DNA of 64,000 nt, taken from CBDBCU01 sp965242615. Lineage in GTDB: Bacteria > Chloroflexota > Dehalococcoidia > Lucifugimonadales > UBA3495. The notes under the pieces were generated by a model. The model was given only the letters and a program-made list of their open reading frames with translations. It had not been told where the DNA came from and did not search any database. The position numbers and the translations under genes were made by a program. The DNA lies in NCBI GenBank assembly GCA_965242615.1, contig CBDESR010000005.1:372001-436000 (forward strand). The letters run 5' to 3'. Position 1 is the stretch's first letter, and every line of letters begins with the position of its first letter. This document shows, piece by piece, positions 15,133 to 23,114 of this stretch.

Positions 15133-18100
15133 TGCCGCGGGCCCGGCCGCCGGCCGCCCCCGGCTACCGCCGCCTGGAGCGGCAGCTGTCCCTGCTGGCG
15201 TGGCTCAATGACCAGTTGGGCTATGCTGATACCCGGGCAATGCTGGCCGACCTGAAAGACAGCGGCGAGGGCTTTCCCGAGGATGGGGAGCCGTCCCCGA
15301 TTTATAACCTTTTGACCAACCGGCAGCGGCCGCCGAAAATCGCCTTGGCGACGCTGCGCGGCTACGATGCCAACATCCGCGATTGCCTCGCGGCCGTCAA
15401 CGATGGGTTCCGCCGCGGCGAACCGATCACTTTGCGCTACTTCCAGTACCTGGCCGCCTTGACCACCGAGATTTACTTGGATCGCTGGTTTGCCAGCCCG
15501 GAAAAGCTGCGGGATGAACTGAACGAATTCATCCGGGCGGAGCGGCAACGCGGCCGGACGGAAGCGGAACAGTGGGACTTTTACGAAACGGCCGACCTGT
15601 CCAAGCTGGCCTTCTGGATGGCCACGGGCAGCGGCAAGACCCTGCTGCTGCATCTGAACTACTACCAGTTTCAGCATTACCGCCGGCGCCACCGGCCGGA
15701 CGCGGACGCTGACCCGTTGAAAAACATCCTGCTGATTACCCCCAACGAAGGCTTGAGCCGGCAGCATTTGGACGAACTGAAGTTGTCCAACATCCGGGAC
15801 GCCGCGCCCTTTAACCTGCGTTCCGATGGCGGCTGCTCCCCCGGCATTGCGCCGGTGCGGACGCTTGAAATCACCAAGCTGGTTATGGAAAAGACCGGCG
15901 AAGGGGAAAGCGTGCCGGTCGAAGTTTTCGAGGCGGATAACCTGATTTTTGTGGACGAGGGGCATAAGGGTTCCGGCGGCGAAGCCTGGCGGCAGGCCCG
16001 GGATGCCTTGGGGGCCACCGGGTTCACTTTCGAGTATAGCGCGACTTTCGGGCAAGCCCTGGCCGCCGCCAAAAATCCCGCCCTGCTGGCCGAGTACGGC
16101 AAAGCCATCGCCTTTGACTACTCTTACCGCTACTTTTACAACGAAGGTTACGGCAAAGAGTTCCGCATCCTGAACCTGCGGCAGGAAACTACGGCGGACA
16201 ATACCGATACTTTGCTGCTGGGCAACTTGCTCTCTTTCTACCAGCAGCAGCGGTTTTATGCGGAACACGCCCGGCAGTTGACCCCTTACAACCTGGAGCG
16301 GCCGCTGGCGGTGTTCGTGGGCGGCAGCGTCAACGCGGTCTATACCGAAAGCAAACGGCCGCGCAGCGATGTGCTGACGGTGTGCCAATTCCTGCACCGG
16401 TTTTTGTCTAAACCGGATTGGGCGATAGCCGGCATTGCCCAACTGCTGCAAGGGCGGTCGGGATTTCGGAATCCGGAGACCGGGCAAGACCTGTTTGCCG
16501 GCCAGTTCGCGTGGCTGTCCGGGCGGTTTTGGGACGCGGCGACGGTGTATCGGGATTTGCTGCGGGAGACCCTGCGCGTTGACCAACCGGAGGCGCCGGG
16601 CGGGCTGCTGATTCGCGGTTTGCAGCGCAGCGATGGCGAGTTGGGGCTGAAGGCTGAGGGAGCTATCGATTATTTCGGCGTTATCAATATCGGCGACGCC
16701 CCCGCTTTCAAGAAACTGGTTCGGGAAAACGCCCCGGAAATTGCCCCGGAGGAGGACTTTATTACTACCTCCCTCTTTGCCGGCATTAACCATCCCCGTA
16801 CGCCGATCAACCTGCTGGTGGGTTCCCGCAAGTTTATCGAGGGCTGGAATTCCTGGCGGGTCTCCAATATGGGCTTGCTGAACATCGGCAAAAGCGAAGG
16901 CTCCCAAATCATTCAGCTGTTCGGCCGGGGCGTGCGCCTGAAAGGGCGGGAAATGTCCCTGAAACGCAGCAGGTTCGACCCGGCCCCGCCGGATGGCAAC
17001 CACCCGCCAAACCTGCCGTTGCTGGAAACCTTGAACATCTTTGCCCTGCGCGCCGACTATATGGCCCGGTTCCGGGAGTACCTGGAAAACGAGGGCATTG
17101 ACGAAGGCATCGCGCTGGAAATTCCCATCCGCGCCAATGGGGATTTCTTGGGCAAGGATCTGGTCATTCCCCGCTTGGACGAAACGGCGCAGTTTGACGA
17201 TACGGAAGTGGTGGTTTTGCAATACAACCCGGCGGCGGTTACGAGGCCGGTGACTGTGGATTTGTCAACGGCGGTGGGGATACTGCAATCGGGGCGGTCG
17301 GAGGACGGCTTGGCGGTAGCCGGTCAGAAAGTTTGCATCCCGCTGGAAAAACTGGAGCTGGTGGACTGGCCCGCGGCCCAGCTGAATCTGCTGGAGTATA
17401 AAACCCGCAAGGGCTACGACTGCCTGGCCATCCCGTCGCCGGAAAACCTGCGAAGCATCCTTGCGGCGCATACAGCGGACAAGCCGGTGTATCGGCTGAT
17501 TGCGGATGCGGCGGTAGGCAACCCGGCCAGTTACGCCGACTGGCAGCGGCTGCAAGCGGCGGTTACGGCCATCCTGCAACAGTACGCCGATGCCCTGTAC
17601 CGGCAGCGGCGGACGGCGTGGGAAAACCAACGCCTGGTCTATAAGCCGCTGGCGGCAGCCGACCCCAACTTTCAGTTTAACGCCGCCGAGGGTAGCGCCG
17701 CCGGCCAATACCGGGTGCGGGTGTCCGGGGAAAATCGGGATGAACTGGCGCGGCAGATTAAGCGACTGCTGGAGGACTGCAATGCCCTGTATCAACAGGA
17801 TGGGGCGGACCCGCTGCCCCGGATACATTTCGACCGGCATCTGTATCAACCCCTGCTGCTGAGCGTTCCCGGAGAGAGCATATCCCTGTCGCCGCAAGGA
17901 CTGAACGACGGGGAGCGGGATTTTGTCCAGGATTTGCGGCAGTTCTGGGCGGAAAAACGGGACCGACTGCCGGCAGATACGGAGGTGTTTCTGCTGCGGA
18001 ATCAGAGCCGCGGCCGGGGCGTGGGGTTCTATGGAACGCGGCAGTTCTTTCCCGATTTTATCCTGTGGGTCAAGACTGGCGCGGCGCAGCGCATCATCTT

Positions 18101-18398
18101 TGTCGAACCCCATGGTATGCGGCACGAACTCCCGCATCGCAGCAACGAAAAGACTAATCTGTACGCGCAGCTGCCGCAACAAGCGGCCGATCTGGCCCAA
18201 CGCTCCGGCGGCGAGCCGGCGGTGGAACTGGACGCTTTCATAGTCTCGCGTACCCCCTACGCTGAGTTGAGCAAATACTTCGGCGATGACGGTTGGACCC
18301 GGAAACGGTTTGCCGAAAACCACATCCTGTTTCGGGACGGGGATAGCAAGTATGATTACCTGGAAATAATTTTCCGGGTCGCCGGGGAGGGCGGCTAA
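15132..18398 (+). CDS. Type III-like restriction helicase-nuclease (Res)
   Basis: A 1088-residue SF2 protein. Walker A is MATGSGKTLL (about residue 163), the DEAD-type box FVDEGHKG (about 272), motif III YSATFG (about 303) and motif VI QLFGRGVRLKGRE (about 590). The C-terminus has the layout of a Res nuclease domain: FPDFILWV (about 972) then IIFVEPHG (about 990). The usual E-x-K here reads E-P-H, so the nuclease may use a variant site or be weak. Coupled to Mod by a one-base overlap; the two would form a modification-restriction complex that translocates on and cleaves unmodified DNA. Confidence 0.88.
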   Translation: MPRARPPAAPGYRRLERQLSLLAWLNDQLGYADTRAMLADLKDSGEGFPEDGEPSPIYNLLTNRQRPPKIALATLRGYDANIRDCLAAVNDGFRRGEPITLRYFQYLAALTTEIYLDRWFASPEKLRDELNEFIRAERQRGRTEAEQWDFYETADLSKLAFWMATGSGKTLLLHLNYYQFQHYRRRHRPDADADPLKNILLITPNEGLSRQHLDELKLSNIRDAAPFNLRSDGGCSPGIAPVRTLEITKLVMEKTGEGESVPVEVFEADNLIFVDEGHKGSGGEAWRQARDALGATGFTFEYSATFGQALAAAKNPALLAEYGKAIAFDYSYRYFYNEGYGKEFRILNLRQETTADNTDTLLLGNLLSFYQQQRFYAEHARQLTPYNLERPLAVFVGGSVNAVYTESKRPRSDVLTVCQFLHRFLSKPDWAIAGIAQLLQGRSGFRNPETGQDLFAGQFAWLSGRFWDAATVYRDLLRETLRVDQPEAPGGLLIRGLQRSDGELGLKAEGAIDYFGVINIGDAPAFKKLVRENAPEIAPEEDFITTSLFAGINHPRTPINLLVGSRKFIEGWNSWRVSNMGLLNIGKSEGSQIIQLFGRGVRLKGREMSLKRSRFDPAPPDGNHPPNLPLLETLNIFALRADYMARFREYLENEGIDEGIALEIPIRANGDFLGKDLVIPRLDETAQFDDTEVVVLQYNPAAVTRPVTVDLSTAVGILQSGRSEDGLAVAGQKVCIPLEKLELVDWPAAQLNLLEYKTRKGYDCLAIPSPENLRSILAAHTADKPVYRLIADAAVGNPASYADWQRLQAAVTAILQQYADALYRQRRTAWENQRLVYKPLAAADPNFQFNAAEGSAAGQYRVRVSGENRDELARQIKRLLEDCNALYQQDGADPLPRIHFDRHLYQPLLLSVPGESISLSPQGLNDGERDFVQDLRQFWAEKRDRLPADTEVFLLRNQSRGRGVGFYGTRQFFPDFILWVKTGAAQRIIFVEPHGMRHELPHRSNEKTNLYAQLPQQAADLAQRSGGEPAVELDAFIVSRTPYAELSKYFGDDGWTRKRFAENHILFRDGDSKYDYLEIIFRVAGEGG

Positions 18399-18483
18399 CG
18401 GTTGGCTTCCCGGAAGGGACGGACGGAGCGCTGCCGGCAGTGCGAGCAAAGGTCAAGTTGCCCTACAAGCGAATTTCGGCTAT

Positions 18484-18660
18484 TTAGTAGCCGGAATTTC
18501 GGGTTGCCCAAAACCCCAGCGCGCTATCCACAGTCAGCGGCACATCCCCCGGCTCCAAATCCTCCGTCGAGGCAAAGTAAGCCAGCCGCCGGGCCAACGC
18601 CGGCCAGCCCCGCGCCCTCAGGGCGGCGCAAATTTCGTCAATGGTGGCGGGGTAAGACAT
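18484..18660 (-). pseudogene. Truncated duplicate of the module-A gene
   Basis: A 58-codon frame. Its first about 50 residues nearly equal the start of the intact gene at 19048-19524 (shared ATIDEICAALRARGW and EDLEPGDVPLT). After GFW it diverges into a short unrelated tail and stops. It is probably a recent partial duplication; whether it is translated is unknown. No ribosome site better than GGGGAG at distance is seen. Confidence 0.7.
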
Positions 18661-18676
18661 ACCGGACTCCCCTACA

Positions 18677-19126
18677 TTAAGATTGTCCGCCGGCGGGATA
18701 AACTTCCGCCGGGCTTACCGCTTGGGCCAATACTTGGGCGGCCCGCGCTTTGTCCGCCGCCAAGCCGTAGATGCCGGTGTGAGACGGGTCATGGGGTTCG
18801 TCCAATTTGACAAACCGGATTCCCAAGTTCAACCTTTGCCGGCACCGGTCAACGGCATCCCCGACATTCAATACTCCGAAATGTCCCGTCCGGGCTACTC
18901 GGAAACCCTTATCCAGCAGGGTTTGGCGCACCCCGGAAATTTGAATGTCCCGGTCGGCCGGGTGAAAATGCTCCAGCCAGTTGGCGGACAAGTAAATCTC
19001 TCCCTCCCGGAGCAAAAAGGCTTCCTCCAACAGGGTGCCGTCAGCCGCTAGGTAACGATTCCGGCAGTATCGGGCAACATGGTGCCGGGTTGAGAGTTCC
19101 TGCTGTCCTGCGCTTCCTGATGCCAC
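18677..19126 (-). CDS. Module-B protein of unknown function (LSxNWLE / HTGIYG type)
   Basis: Up to 149 residues, with a GTG start at 19126; the true start is uncertain and may be internal. Recognisable segments are EEAFLLREGEIYLSANWLE, GVRQTLLDKGF, GHFGVLNVGDAV and DPSHTGIYGL with AVSPAEVYPA at the end. From memory, proteins of this look occur next to proteins like the 158-residue neighbour, as an uncharacterised two-gene unit. The reading frame overlaps that neighbour by 79 bases, so translation is likely coupled. A decayed copy of its C-terminus lies at 11739-11850. No catalytic motif is recognised. Confidence 0.65.
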   Translation of the reverse strand: MASGSAGQQELSTRHHVARYCRNRYLAADGTLLEEAFLLREGEIYLSANWLEHFHPADRDIQISGVRQTLLDKGFRVARTGHFGVLNVGDAVDRCRQRLNLGIRFVKLDEPHDPSHTGIYGLAADKARAAQVLAQAVSPAEVYPAGGQS

Positions 19127-19524
19127 TGGAGCAAACCCGCCTCGACTAATTTTGCCATCACTTCGGCTTGACGGCCCGTGTCCCCGCCGCTGTCAATATC
19201 CACCCACCGGCCGCCGGCGTCGGTAGCGGCGAAATCCACAGTGCCGTCGTCGTTGAACCAGACACAGGCGCGCCGTTCATCGCCGGCAAAACGCCACACC
19301 GCAGAAAGCCGCCCCTCCGGGGAACAAGCCAAGTCCACGCGCCCCGCCGAATCCACCGCGCTGAAAAACGCCCAAAACCCCAGCGCGCTCGCCAAAGTCA
19401 GCGGCACATCCCCCGGCTCCAAATCCTCCGCCGACGCAAAGTAAGCCAGCCGCCGCGCCAACGCCGACCAGCCCCGCGCCCTCAGGGCGGCGCAAATTTC
19501 GTCAATGGTGGCGGGTTGGGGCAT
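19048..19524 (-). CDS. Module-A protein of unknown function, homologous to the C-terminus of the adjacent methyltransferase
   Basis: A 158-residue protein. A helical start (DEICAALRARGWSALARRLAYF) leads into EDLEPGDVPLTLASALGFWAFF and a beta-rich half, GRLSAVWRFAGDE ... TDAGGRWVDI ... LVEAGLL. The second half lines up with the last about 95 residues of the upstream fusion enzyme (SLRGFLMVWSA, GLLCANWQFPDQ, TDANGQTVKI, LIESGLI). It starts two bases after that gene's stop (TAA-CC-ATG), so the two are coupled. No catalytic residue pattern is evident; an interaction, immunity or regulatory role is inference. Confidence 0.72.
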   Translation of the reverse strand: MPQPATIDEICAALRARGWSALARRLAYFASAEDLEPGDVPLTLASALGFWAFFSAVDSAGRVDLACSPEGRLSAVWRFAGDERRACVWFNDDGTVDFAATDAGGRWVDIDSGGDTGRQAEVMAKLVEAGLLQWHQEAQDSRNSQPGTMLPDTAGIVT

Positions 19525-19526
19525 GG

Positions 19527-21551
19527 TTAATCAGACTCAAAGCGGGTAATCAATCCGCTTTCAATCAGTCTTTTCAGAGCGGTGTCCCGCCTGACCGCCG
19601 TTTGGCTGTTCCTGATTTTGACCGTCTGACCGTTGGCATCGGTTGCGGTCAGAGTTACCCGATCAATATCCAGAAACTTCACCTCAAGGCTGCGCTGGTC
19701 GGGAAATTGCCAGTTGGCGCAAAGCAGCCCTTCCTCGGTAAAGGACAAACTGATGTCCACCTCGGATTCAATCGCGCTCCAGACCATCAGGAAACCACGG
19801 AGACTTTCCAAATCGGGGCTTTCCGTCTTGTCATCCCCGGCTTGGTCAGAAGTCAGATGCTCAATCCGTGCCGCCAAGTCTGCCGCATCCCAATTCCGCA
19901 AAGTGTCGCATACGTTGGGCAAGGCGCGTAACGCATTTACCTCGCGTTTGGAGATTGGGCGTTCAGTCAAGGGTGTGCTGGCAGACGTAAAGGCTACTAG
20001 CTTTTCCCAGTCAATGGCACCTTCGCTGTCGCAAAAGCCGTTCATAAAGTCACGGATAAGACGGTTCAAGGCCAATCCGCGCTTCTCCAAAAAATCGAAA
20101 TGGCTGCCGTGCTGTTTGGCGGTCTGTCCCAGCGGCTCGATTATGCGAGTGTACAGTTCCCGGTCGTTGGAAATCAACTCCCAGAAATCTTGCCCGCAGA
20201 ATTTGAAATAGCCCTTCTTGCCGGGCTTGGCATCCGTCCGTCCATAGCAACAACCGTTAATCGCTATGACGTTAAGAGTAGGGTTGTTCTGGCGCAGTAT
20301 CCGGGTAGCTTCCAAGAAGGTCTGCTTCATCCTAGCGACTTGGGAGCTGTTGCCCCAATTGGGCCCGGACTTGACAGATACTATGTACCTGACATCCTCC
20401 TTAAAAAACTCCAAGTCAATACCAGGCGCGCTGGATTTCCAGCCCTCGACGGCTTTCCCGGCTATGAATATAGCCAAGCCCTCCAAGAAAACGCCAAACA
20501 TTTCCTCTTCTTGGGAACTGAGGTGGGCGTCTAGCATTCCGCCCACCAAATCCGGAACCTCCACCATGTTCTTACTCTTAAACAAGTAAGGGTTTTTGCG
20601 GCTCAACAAATCGTTGAGCTCCAATTCGTTAAGCCGTTCCAACCGACGCTCGTGAAACCCGACTATGTTGGCGGCAACATAGTTGCTGATCTGCTCGTCG
20701 GATACTTTCTGCATACTGTCAGCCTCCTCTCCTATTTTCAGTCGTCGCCGCAAGTTCTCGTAATAAGACTCGCTCAACTCAATCCCGATAACATTCCGCC
20801 CTTTGTCCAAAGCAGCGAAGGCAGTAGTGCCGGAACCGATAAACGGGTCTAGCACCGTATCACCCGGGTCGGTGAACAGGTCGATGAACCACTCCGGCAG
20901 CCAGTAAGGGAAAACCGCGCTATGATTGCGATTGCCGCACTCGGTAGCCCGGTGCAGCACATTGGTGGGATAGACCATATCCCGCCCCAGCCAGTTGGCT
21001 ACCTTCTTACCGAAACCGCTGCCTACTTTCGACTCGTCCCGGATGTAATCGGTTTCGCTCAAGTTGTGCATCCGATTATCGTACCAGTCGCCCACCGGCA
21101 CCATCACCGCCTCTTGGTTCATCTTGAACTGTCGTTGCTTGTTGAATTGCAACAGACGCTCCCATGCGTCCCGGAACCGGTTGGGCCACTTGCCGGGGTA
21201 GCAGTTTTTCTTGTGCCAGACAAACTCCTCCGTCCAGAGCCAGCCCTGCTTACGCATTTCCAGGATAAGCTCCAAGACATAGGGATGCTGTTCACCATTC
21301 ACTGCAGGTTCCTTAATGTTCAGGATGAACGTGCCGCTGGGCTTCAACACCCGGCGCAACTCGTCGGCAATAGGCAGAAACCATTCGACATAGTCGTCAG
21401 GCTTGACTCCGCCGTAGGTAGTTGCCCGCTGGTCAGCGTAGGGCGGCGAAGTTACCACCAAGTCCACGGACTCGGTGGCAACCTTGCCTAGCTCGACGCG
21501 GCAATCACCGCGGAGCAGGGTTACTTTGGATGTCGTCGGTGCGCTGACCAT
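19527..21551 (-). CDS. One-chain restriction-modification protein: DNA methyltransferase fused to PmeII-type nuclease and a C-terminal module-A domain
   Basis: A 674-residue three-part protein. Residues about 10-270 are a beta-class methyltransferase with motif IV TSPPY (34-38), typical of N4-cytosine or N6-adenine enzymes, and motif I DPFIGSGTTAF (about 235). Residues about 330-515 resemble the PmeII restriction endonuclease family: GIDLEFFKEDVRYIVSVKSG (about 378-397), a D...x-V-K PD-(D/E)XK-like core, then NWGNSSQ. Residues about 580-674 match the free-standing protein encoded just downstream. It would both modify and cut one target site. A short gene ends two bases before its ATG. Confidence 0.8.
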   Translation of the reverse strand: MVSAPTTSKVTLLRGDCRVELGKVATESVDLVVTSPPYADQRATTYGGVKPDDYVEWFLPIADELRRVLKPSGTFILNIKEPAVNGEQHPYVLELILEMRKQGWLWTEEFVWHKKNCYPGKWPNRFRDAWERLLQFNKQRQFKMNQEAVMVPVGDWYDNRMHNLSETDYIRDESKVGSGFGKKVANWLGRDMVYPTNVLHRATECGNRNHSAVFPYWLPEWFIDLFTDPGDTVLDPFIGSGTTAFAALDKGRNVIGIELSESYYENLRRRLKIGEEADSMQKVSDEQISNYVAANIVGFHERRLERLNELELNDLLSRKNPYLFKSKNMVEVPDLVGGMLDAHLSSQEEEMFGVFLEGLAIFIAGKAVEGWKSSAPGIDLEFFKEDVRYIVSVKSGPNWGNSSQVARMKQTFLEATRILRQNNPTLNVIAINGCCYGRTDAKPGKKGYFKFCGQDFWELISNDRELYTRIIEPLGQTAKQHGSHFDFLEKRGLALNRLIRDFMNGFCDSEGAIDWEKLVAFTSASTPLTERPISKREVNALRALPNVCDTLRNWDAADLAARIEHLTSDQAGDDKTESPDLESLRGFLMVWSAIESEVDISLSFTEEGLLCANWQFPDQRSLEVKFLDIDRVTLTATDANGQTVKIRNSQTAVRRDTALKRLIESGLITRFESD

Positions 21552-21553
21552 AT

Positions 21554-21703
21554 CTAAAAGCTCAAGTGGAGCATCACGAAGTCTCCCCGGTAAGGCAAGG
21601 CGTTAATCCAGTTGAGCAGGTTTATCCGCTCGGCGAGTTTCACCCCCCGGCTTTCCGCCCAAAGGTTGGCCCGATTGAGCAAGTCCAACCGCTCGAGTTC
21701 CAT
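21554..21703 (-). CDS. Short 49-residue protein coupled to the methyltransferase-nuclease gene
   Basis: ATG at 21703, product MELERLDLLNRANLWAESRG... ending HLSF. It is rich in Leu, Arg and Glu and looks like real protein rather than noise. The stop TAG is two bases from the next ATG (TAGATATG). Its first third overlaps, in another frame, the end of the 75-residue frame upstream. Either the two are overlapping small genes or one gene broken by a frameshift. No function assigned. Confidence 0.5.
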   Translation of the reverse strand: MELERLDLLNRANLWAESRGVKLAERINLLNWINALPYRGDFVMLHLSF

Positions 21704-21867
21704 ATGGCATTGCCTTCCCAAGTAGTCCCCCAAGAATAATACTCCAAGGAGTGTTGGTAGATACCCGGCTCATGCCAAGCCTCGGGCAAGGAACGCATGA
21801 AAGCGTACACTTCGCCGCTGGGCAAAGCGAGATGGTTTCCGGTCACAACGCTAACATCCAAAGCCAT
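21640..21867 (-). CDS. Short 75-residue protein upstream of the fusion enzyme, possibly frameshifted
   Basis: The first about 54 residues (SVVTGNHLALPSGEVYAF, SLPEAWHEPGIYQHSLEYYS) look like genuine protein. The last about 20 (SGWTCSIGPTFGRKAGG) look like out-of-frame translation of the overlapping 49-residue frame. A single-base change would join the two into about 105 residues. No family or function recognised. Confidence 0.5.
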   Translation of the reverse strand: MALDVSVVTGNHLALPSGEVYAFMRSLPEAWHEPGIYQHSLEYYSWGTTWEGNAIWNSSGWTCSIGPTFGRKAGG

Positions 21868-21987
21868 AGCTTACCCCCTCAAAATCAAGTTGGCGGTCCT
21901 TTTAACGGACCAAGGGCAAGCCTGTCAACGGTCCCAGCGTCAGTATTTTACACCAATTTTCCGGCGATTTTTCCCAATTCCCCCAAC

Positions 21988-22578
21988 CTACGCACTCCCC
22001 ACCAACCCCAAACTCCCCTTCACCGCCGCCACTTCCCGCGCAAACTCCCCATCGGTCAACGCCGGCTCCAGTTGCCCCAAGTCAATGCGCGGCATAATAT
22101 CCACCCAGGAAGTGCAGCCTCCATACTCTTTCAGATACGGCACCGCTACCGGCGCCGCCAGCCGATAAACCCGCAGCAGCAGAATGGACAAGGGCAGCAT
22201 CGGCTTCCAGCGCAGACGGGATTGGGCATATTCGTCCGTCCAGATGTGATGCGGCGACAGGTCAGCCACCCGTTCCTGCGCCTCCACCTCGAGGATTTCC
22301 TCGGCCCGCGCCCAATGGCGGAAGGTAATGGTATCGGCCGGGGGACGGGAGTCCAGCAGTTGGGACAAGGCCGGCTGCTCCGCCGGTTTCAGCAGTTCCG
22401 CCCGCTGGTGTTCATAGGTCGGATACAGCAGAAACTCCCGGTGCATGACCCGGAAATCCTTGCCGGTTTCGTGGATGCCGCCCTTGCGGAGCAGCAGGAT
22501 TTGCTGCCCCCGGGCCAGGGCGTCCACGGTAACCGCCCACTCTTTCAATGCCAACTGGCAGCGTTCCGGCAGCGTCAT
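21988..22578 (-). CDS. DUF1802 family protein
   Basis: From the ATG at 22578, chosen because GGAGGAGAG lies upstream, the product is 196 residues. It starts RCQLALKEWAVTVDALARGQ and has LLLRKGGIHE, HREFLLYPTYEHQ and HIWTDEYAQSRLRWKP, the pattern of DUF1802 proteins. These are cytoplasmic and uncharacterised; their first half resembles restriction-fold or mobile-element-associated proteins in some lineages. It lies 85 bases after a VOC gene on the same strand and could be the last gene of a LysR-VOC-DUF1802 transcript. Confidence 0.78.
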   Translation of the reverse strand: MTLPERCQLALKEWAVTVDALARGQQILLLRKGGIHETGKDFRVMHREFLLYPTYEHQRAELLKPAEQPALSQLLDSRPPADTITFRHWARAEEILEVEAQERVADLSPHHIWTDEYAQSRLRWKPMLPLSILLLRVYRLAAPVAVPYLKEYGGCTSWVDIMPRIDLGQLEPALTDGEFAREVAAVKGSLGLVGSA

Positions 22579-22663
22579 CGGCTTGCTCTCCTCCAGCGAT
22601 ATTTGGGAATAATGCCGGGCTATTTTACCACATCCGGCGGCGGATGCCGGGCGCGCCCGCCGC

Positions 22664-23089
22664 CTACTCAATCCAGAAATGGGGATTCCACGCCACTTCC
22701 CACAGATAGCCCTCCGGGTCGGCGAAGTAGCCGGAATAGCCGCCCCAGAAAGTATCCTGCGCCGCCTTGACCAGGGTCGCCCCGGCCGCTACGGCTACCG
22801 CCAGCAGTTCATCCACTTCCGCCGGGCTGCGGACATTGTGCGCCAAAGTAACGCCGGAAAAGCCAATGCCGCCATCCCCGGCCGCCGGGGCTGCGGCGGC
22901 CGGCAGTCCCACATCCGCCGCCAAAGCGGCCCGGGGATACAAAGCCAGCCAGGTTCCCTTGTTCTGGAAAAAGGCGATGGATTCGGTGTTTTCGTCAAAG
23001 AGCGGCAGCCCCAACCCGTCCCGGTAAAACTCTACCATCCGCGGCAAGTCCGCCACGCCCAAAGTGATAATGCTGATGCGCGGTTCCAA
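22664..23089 (-). CDS. VOC-family (glyoxalase-like) protein
   Basis: A 141-residue protein with the usual two halves: ITLGVADLPRMVEFYRDGLGL at the start and WGGYSGYFADPEGYLWEVAWNP at the end. The start appears to be TTG at 23089, with AAGGAG six bases upstream; no ATG is available in the right place. It belongs to the lactoylglutathione-lyase-like group, substrate unknown. It begins 25 bases after the LysR gene on the same strand. Confidence 0.85.
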   Translation of the reverse strand: MEPRISIITLGVADLPRMVEFYRDGLGLPLFDENTESIAFFQNKGTWLALYPRAALAADVGLPAAAAPAAGDGGIGFSGVTLAHNVRSPAEVDELLAVAVAAGATLVKAAQDTFWGGYSGYFADPEGYLWEVAWNPHFWIE

Positions 23090-23114
23090 ATCCGACTCCT
23101 TGCTGTCTAATCCG

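Noticed and set aside
14976..17222. A 748-codon open frame on the minus strand inside the Mod/Res operon
   Set aside because: It is antisense to two well-recognised proteins. GC-rich codon use leaves few stops there, and its translation matches no fold.
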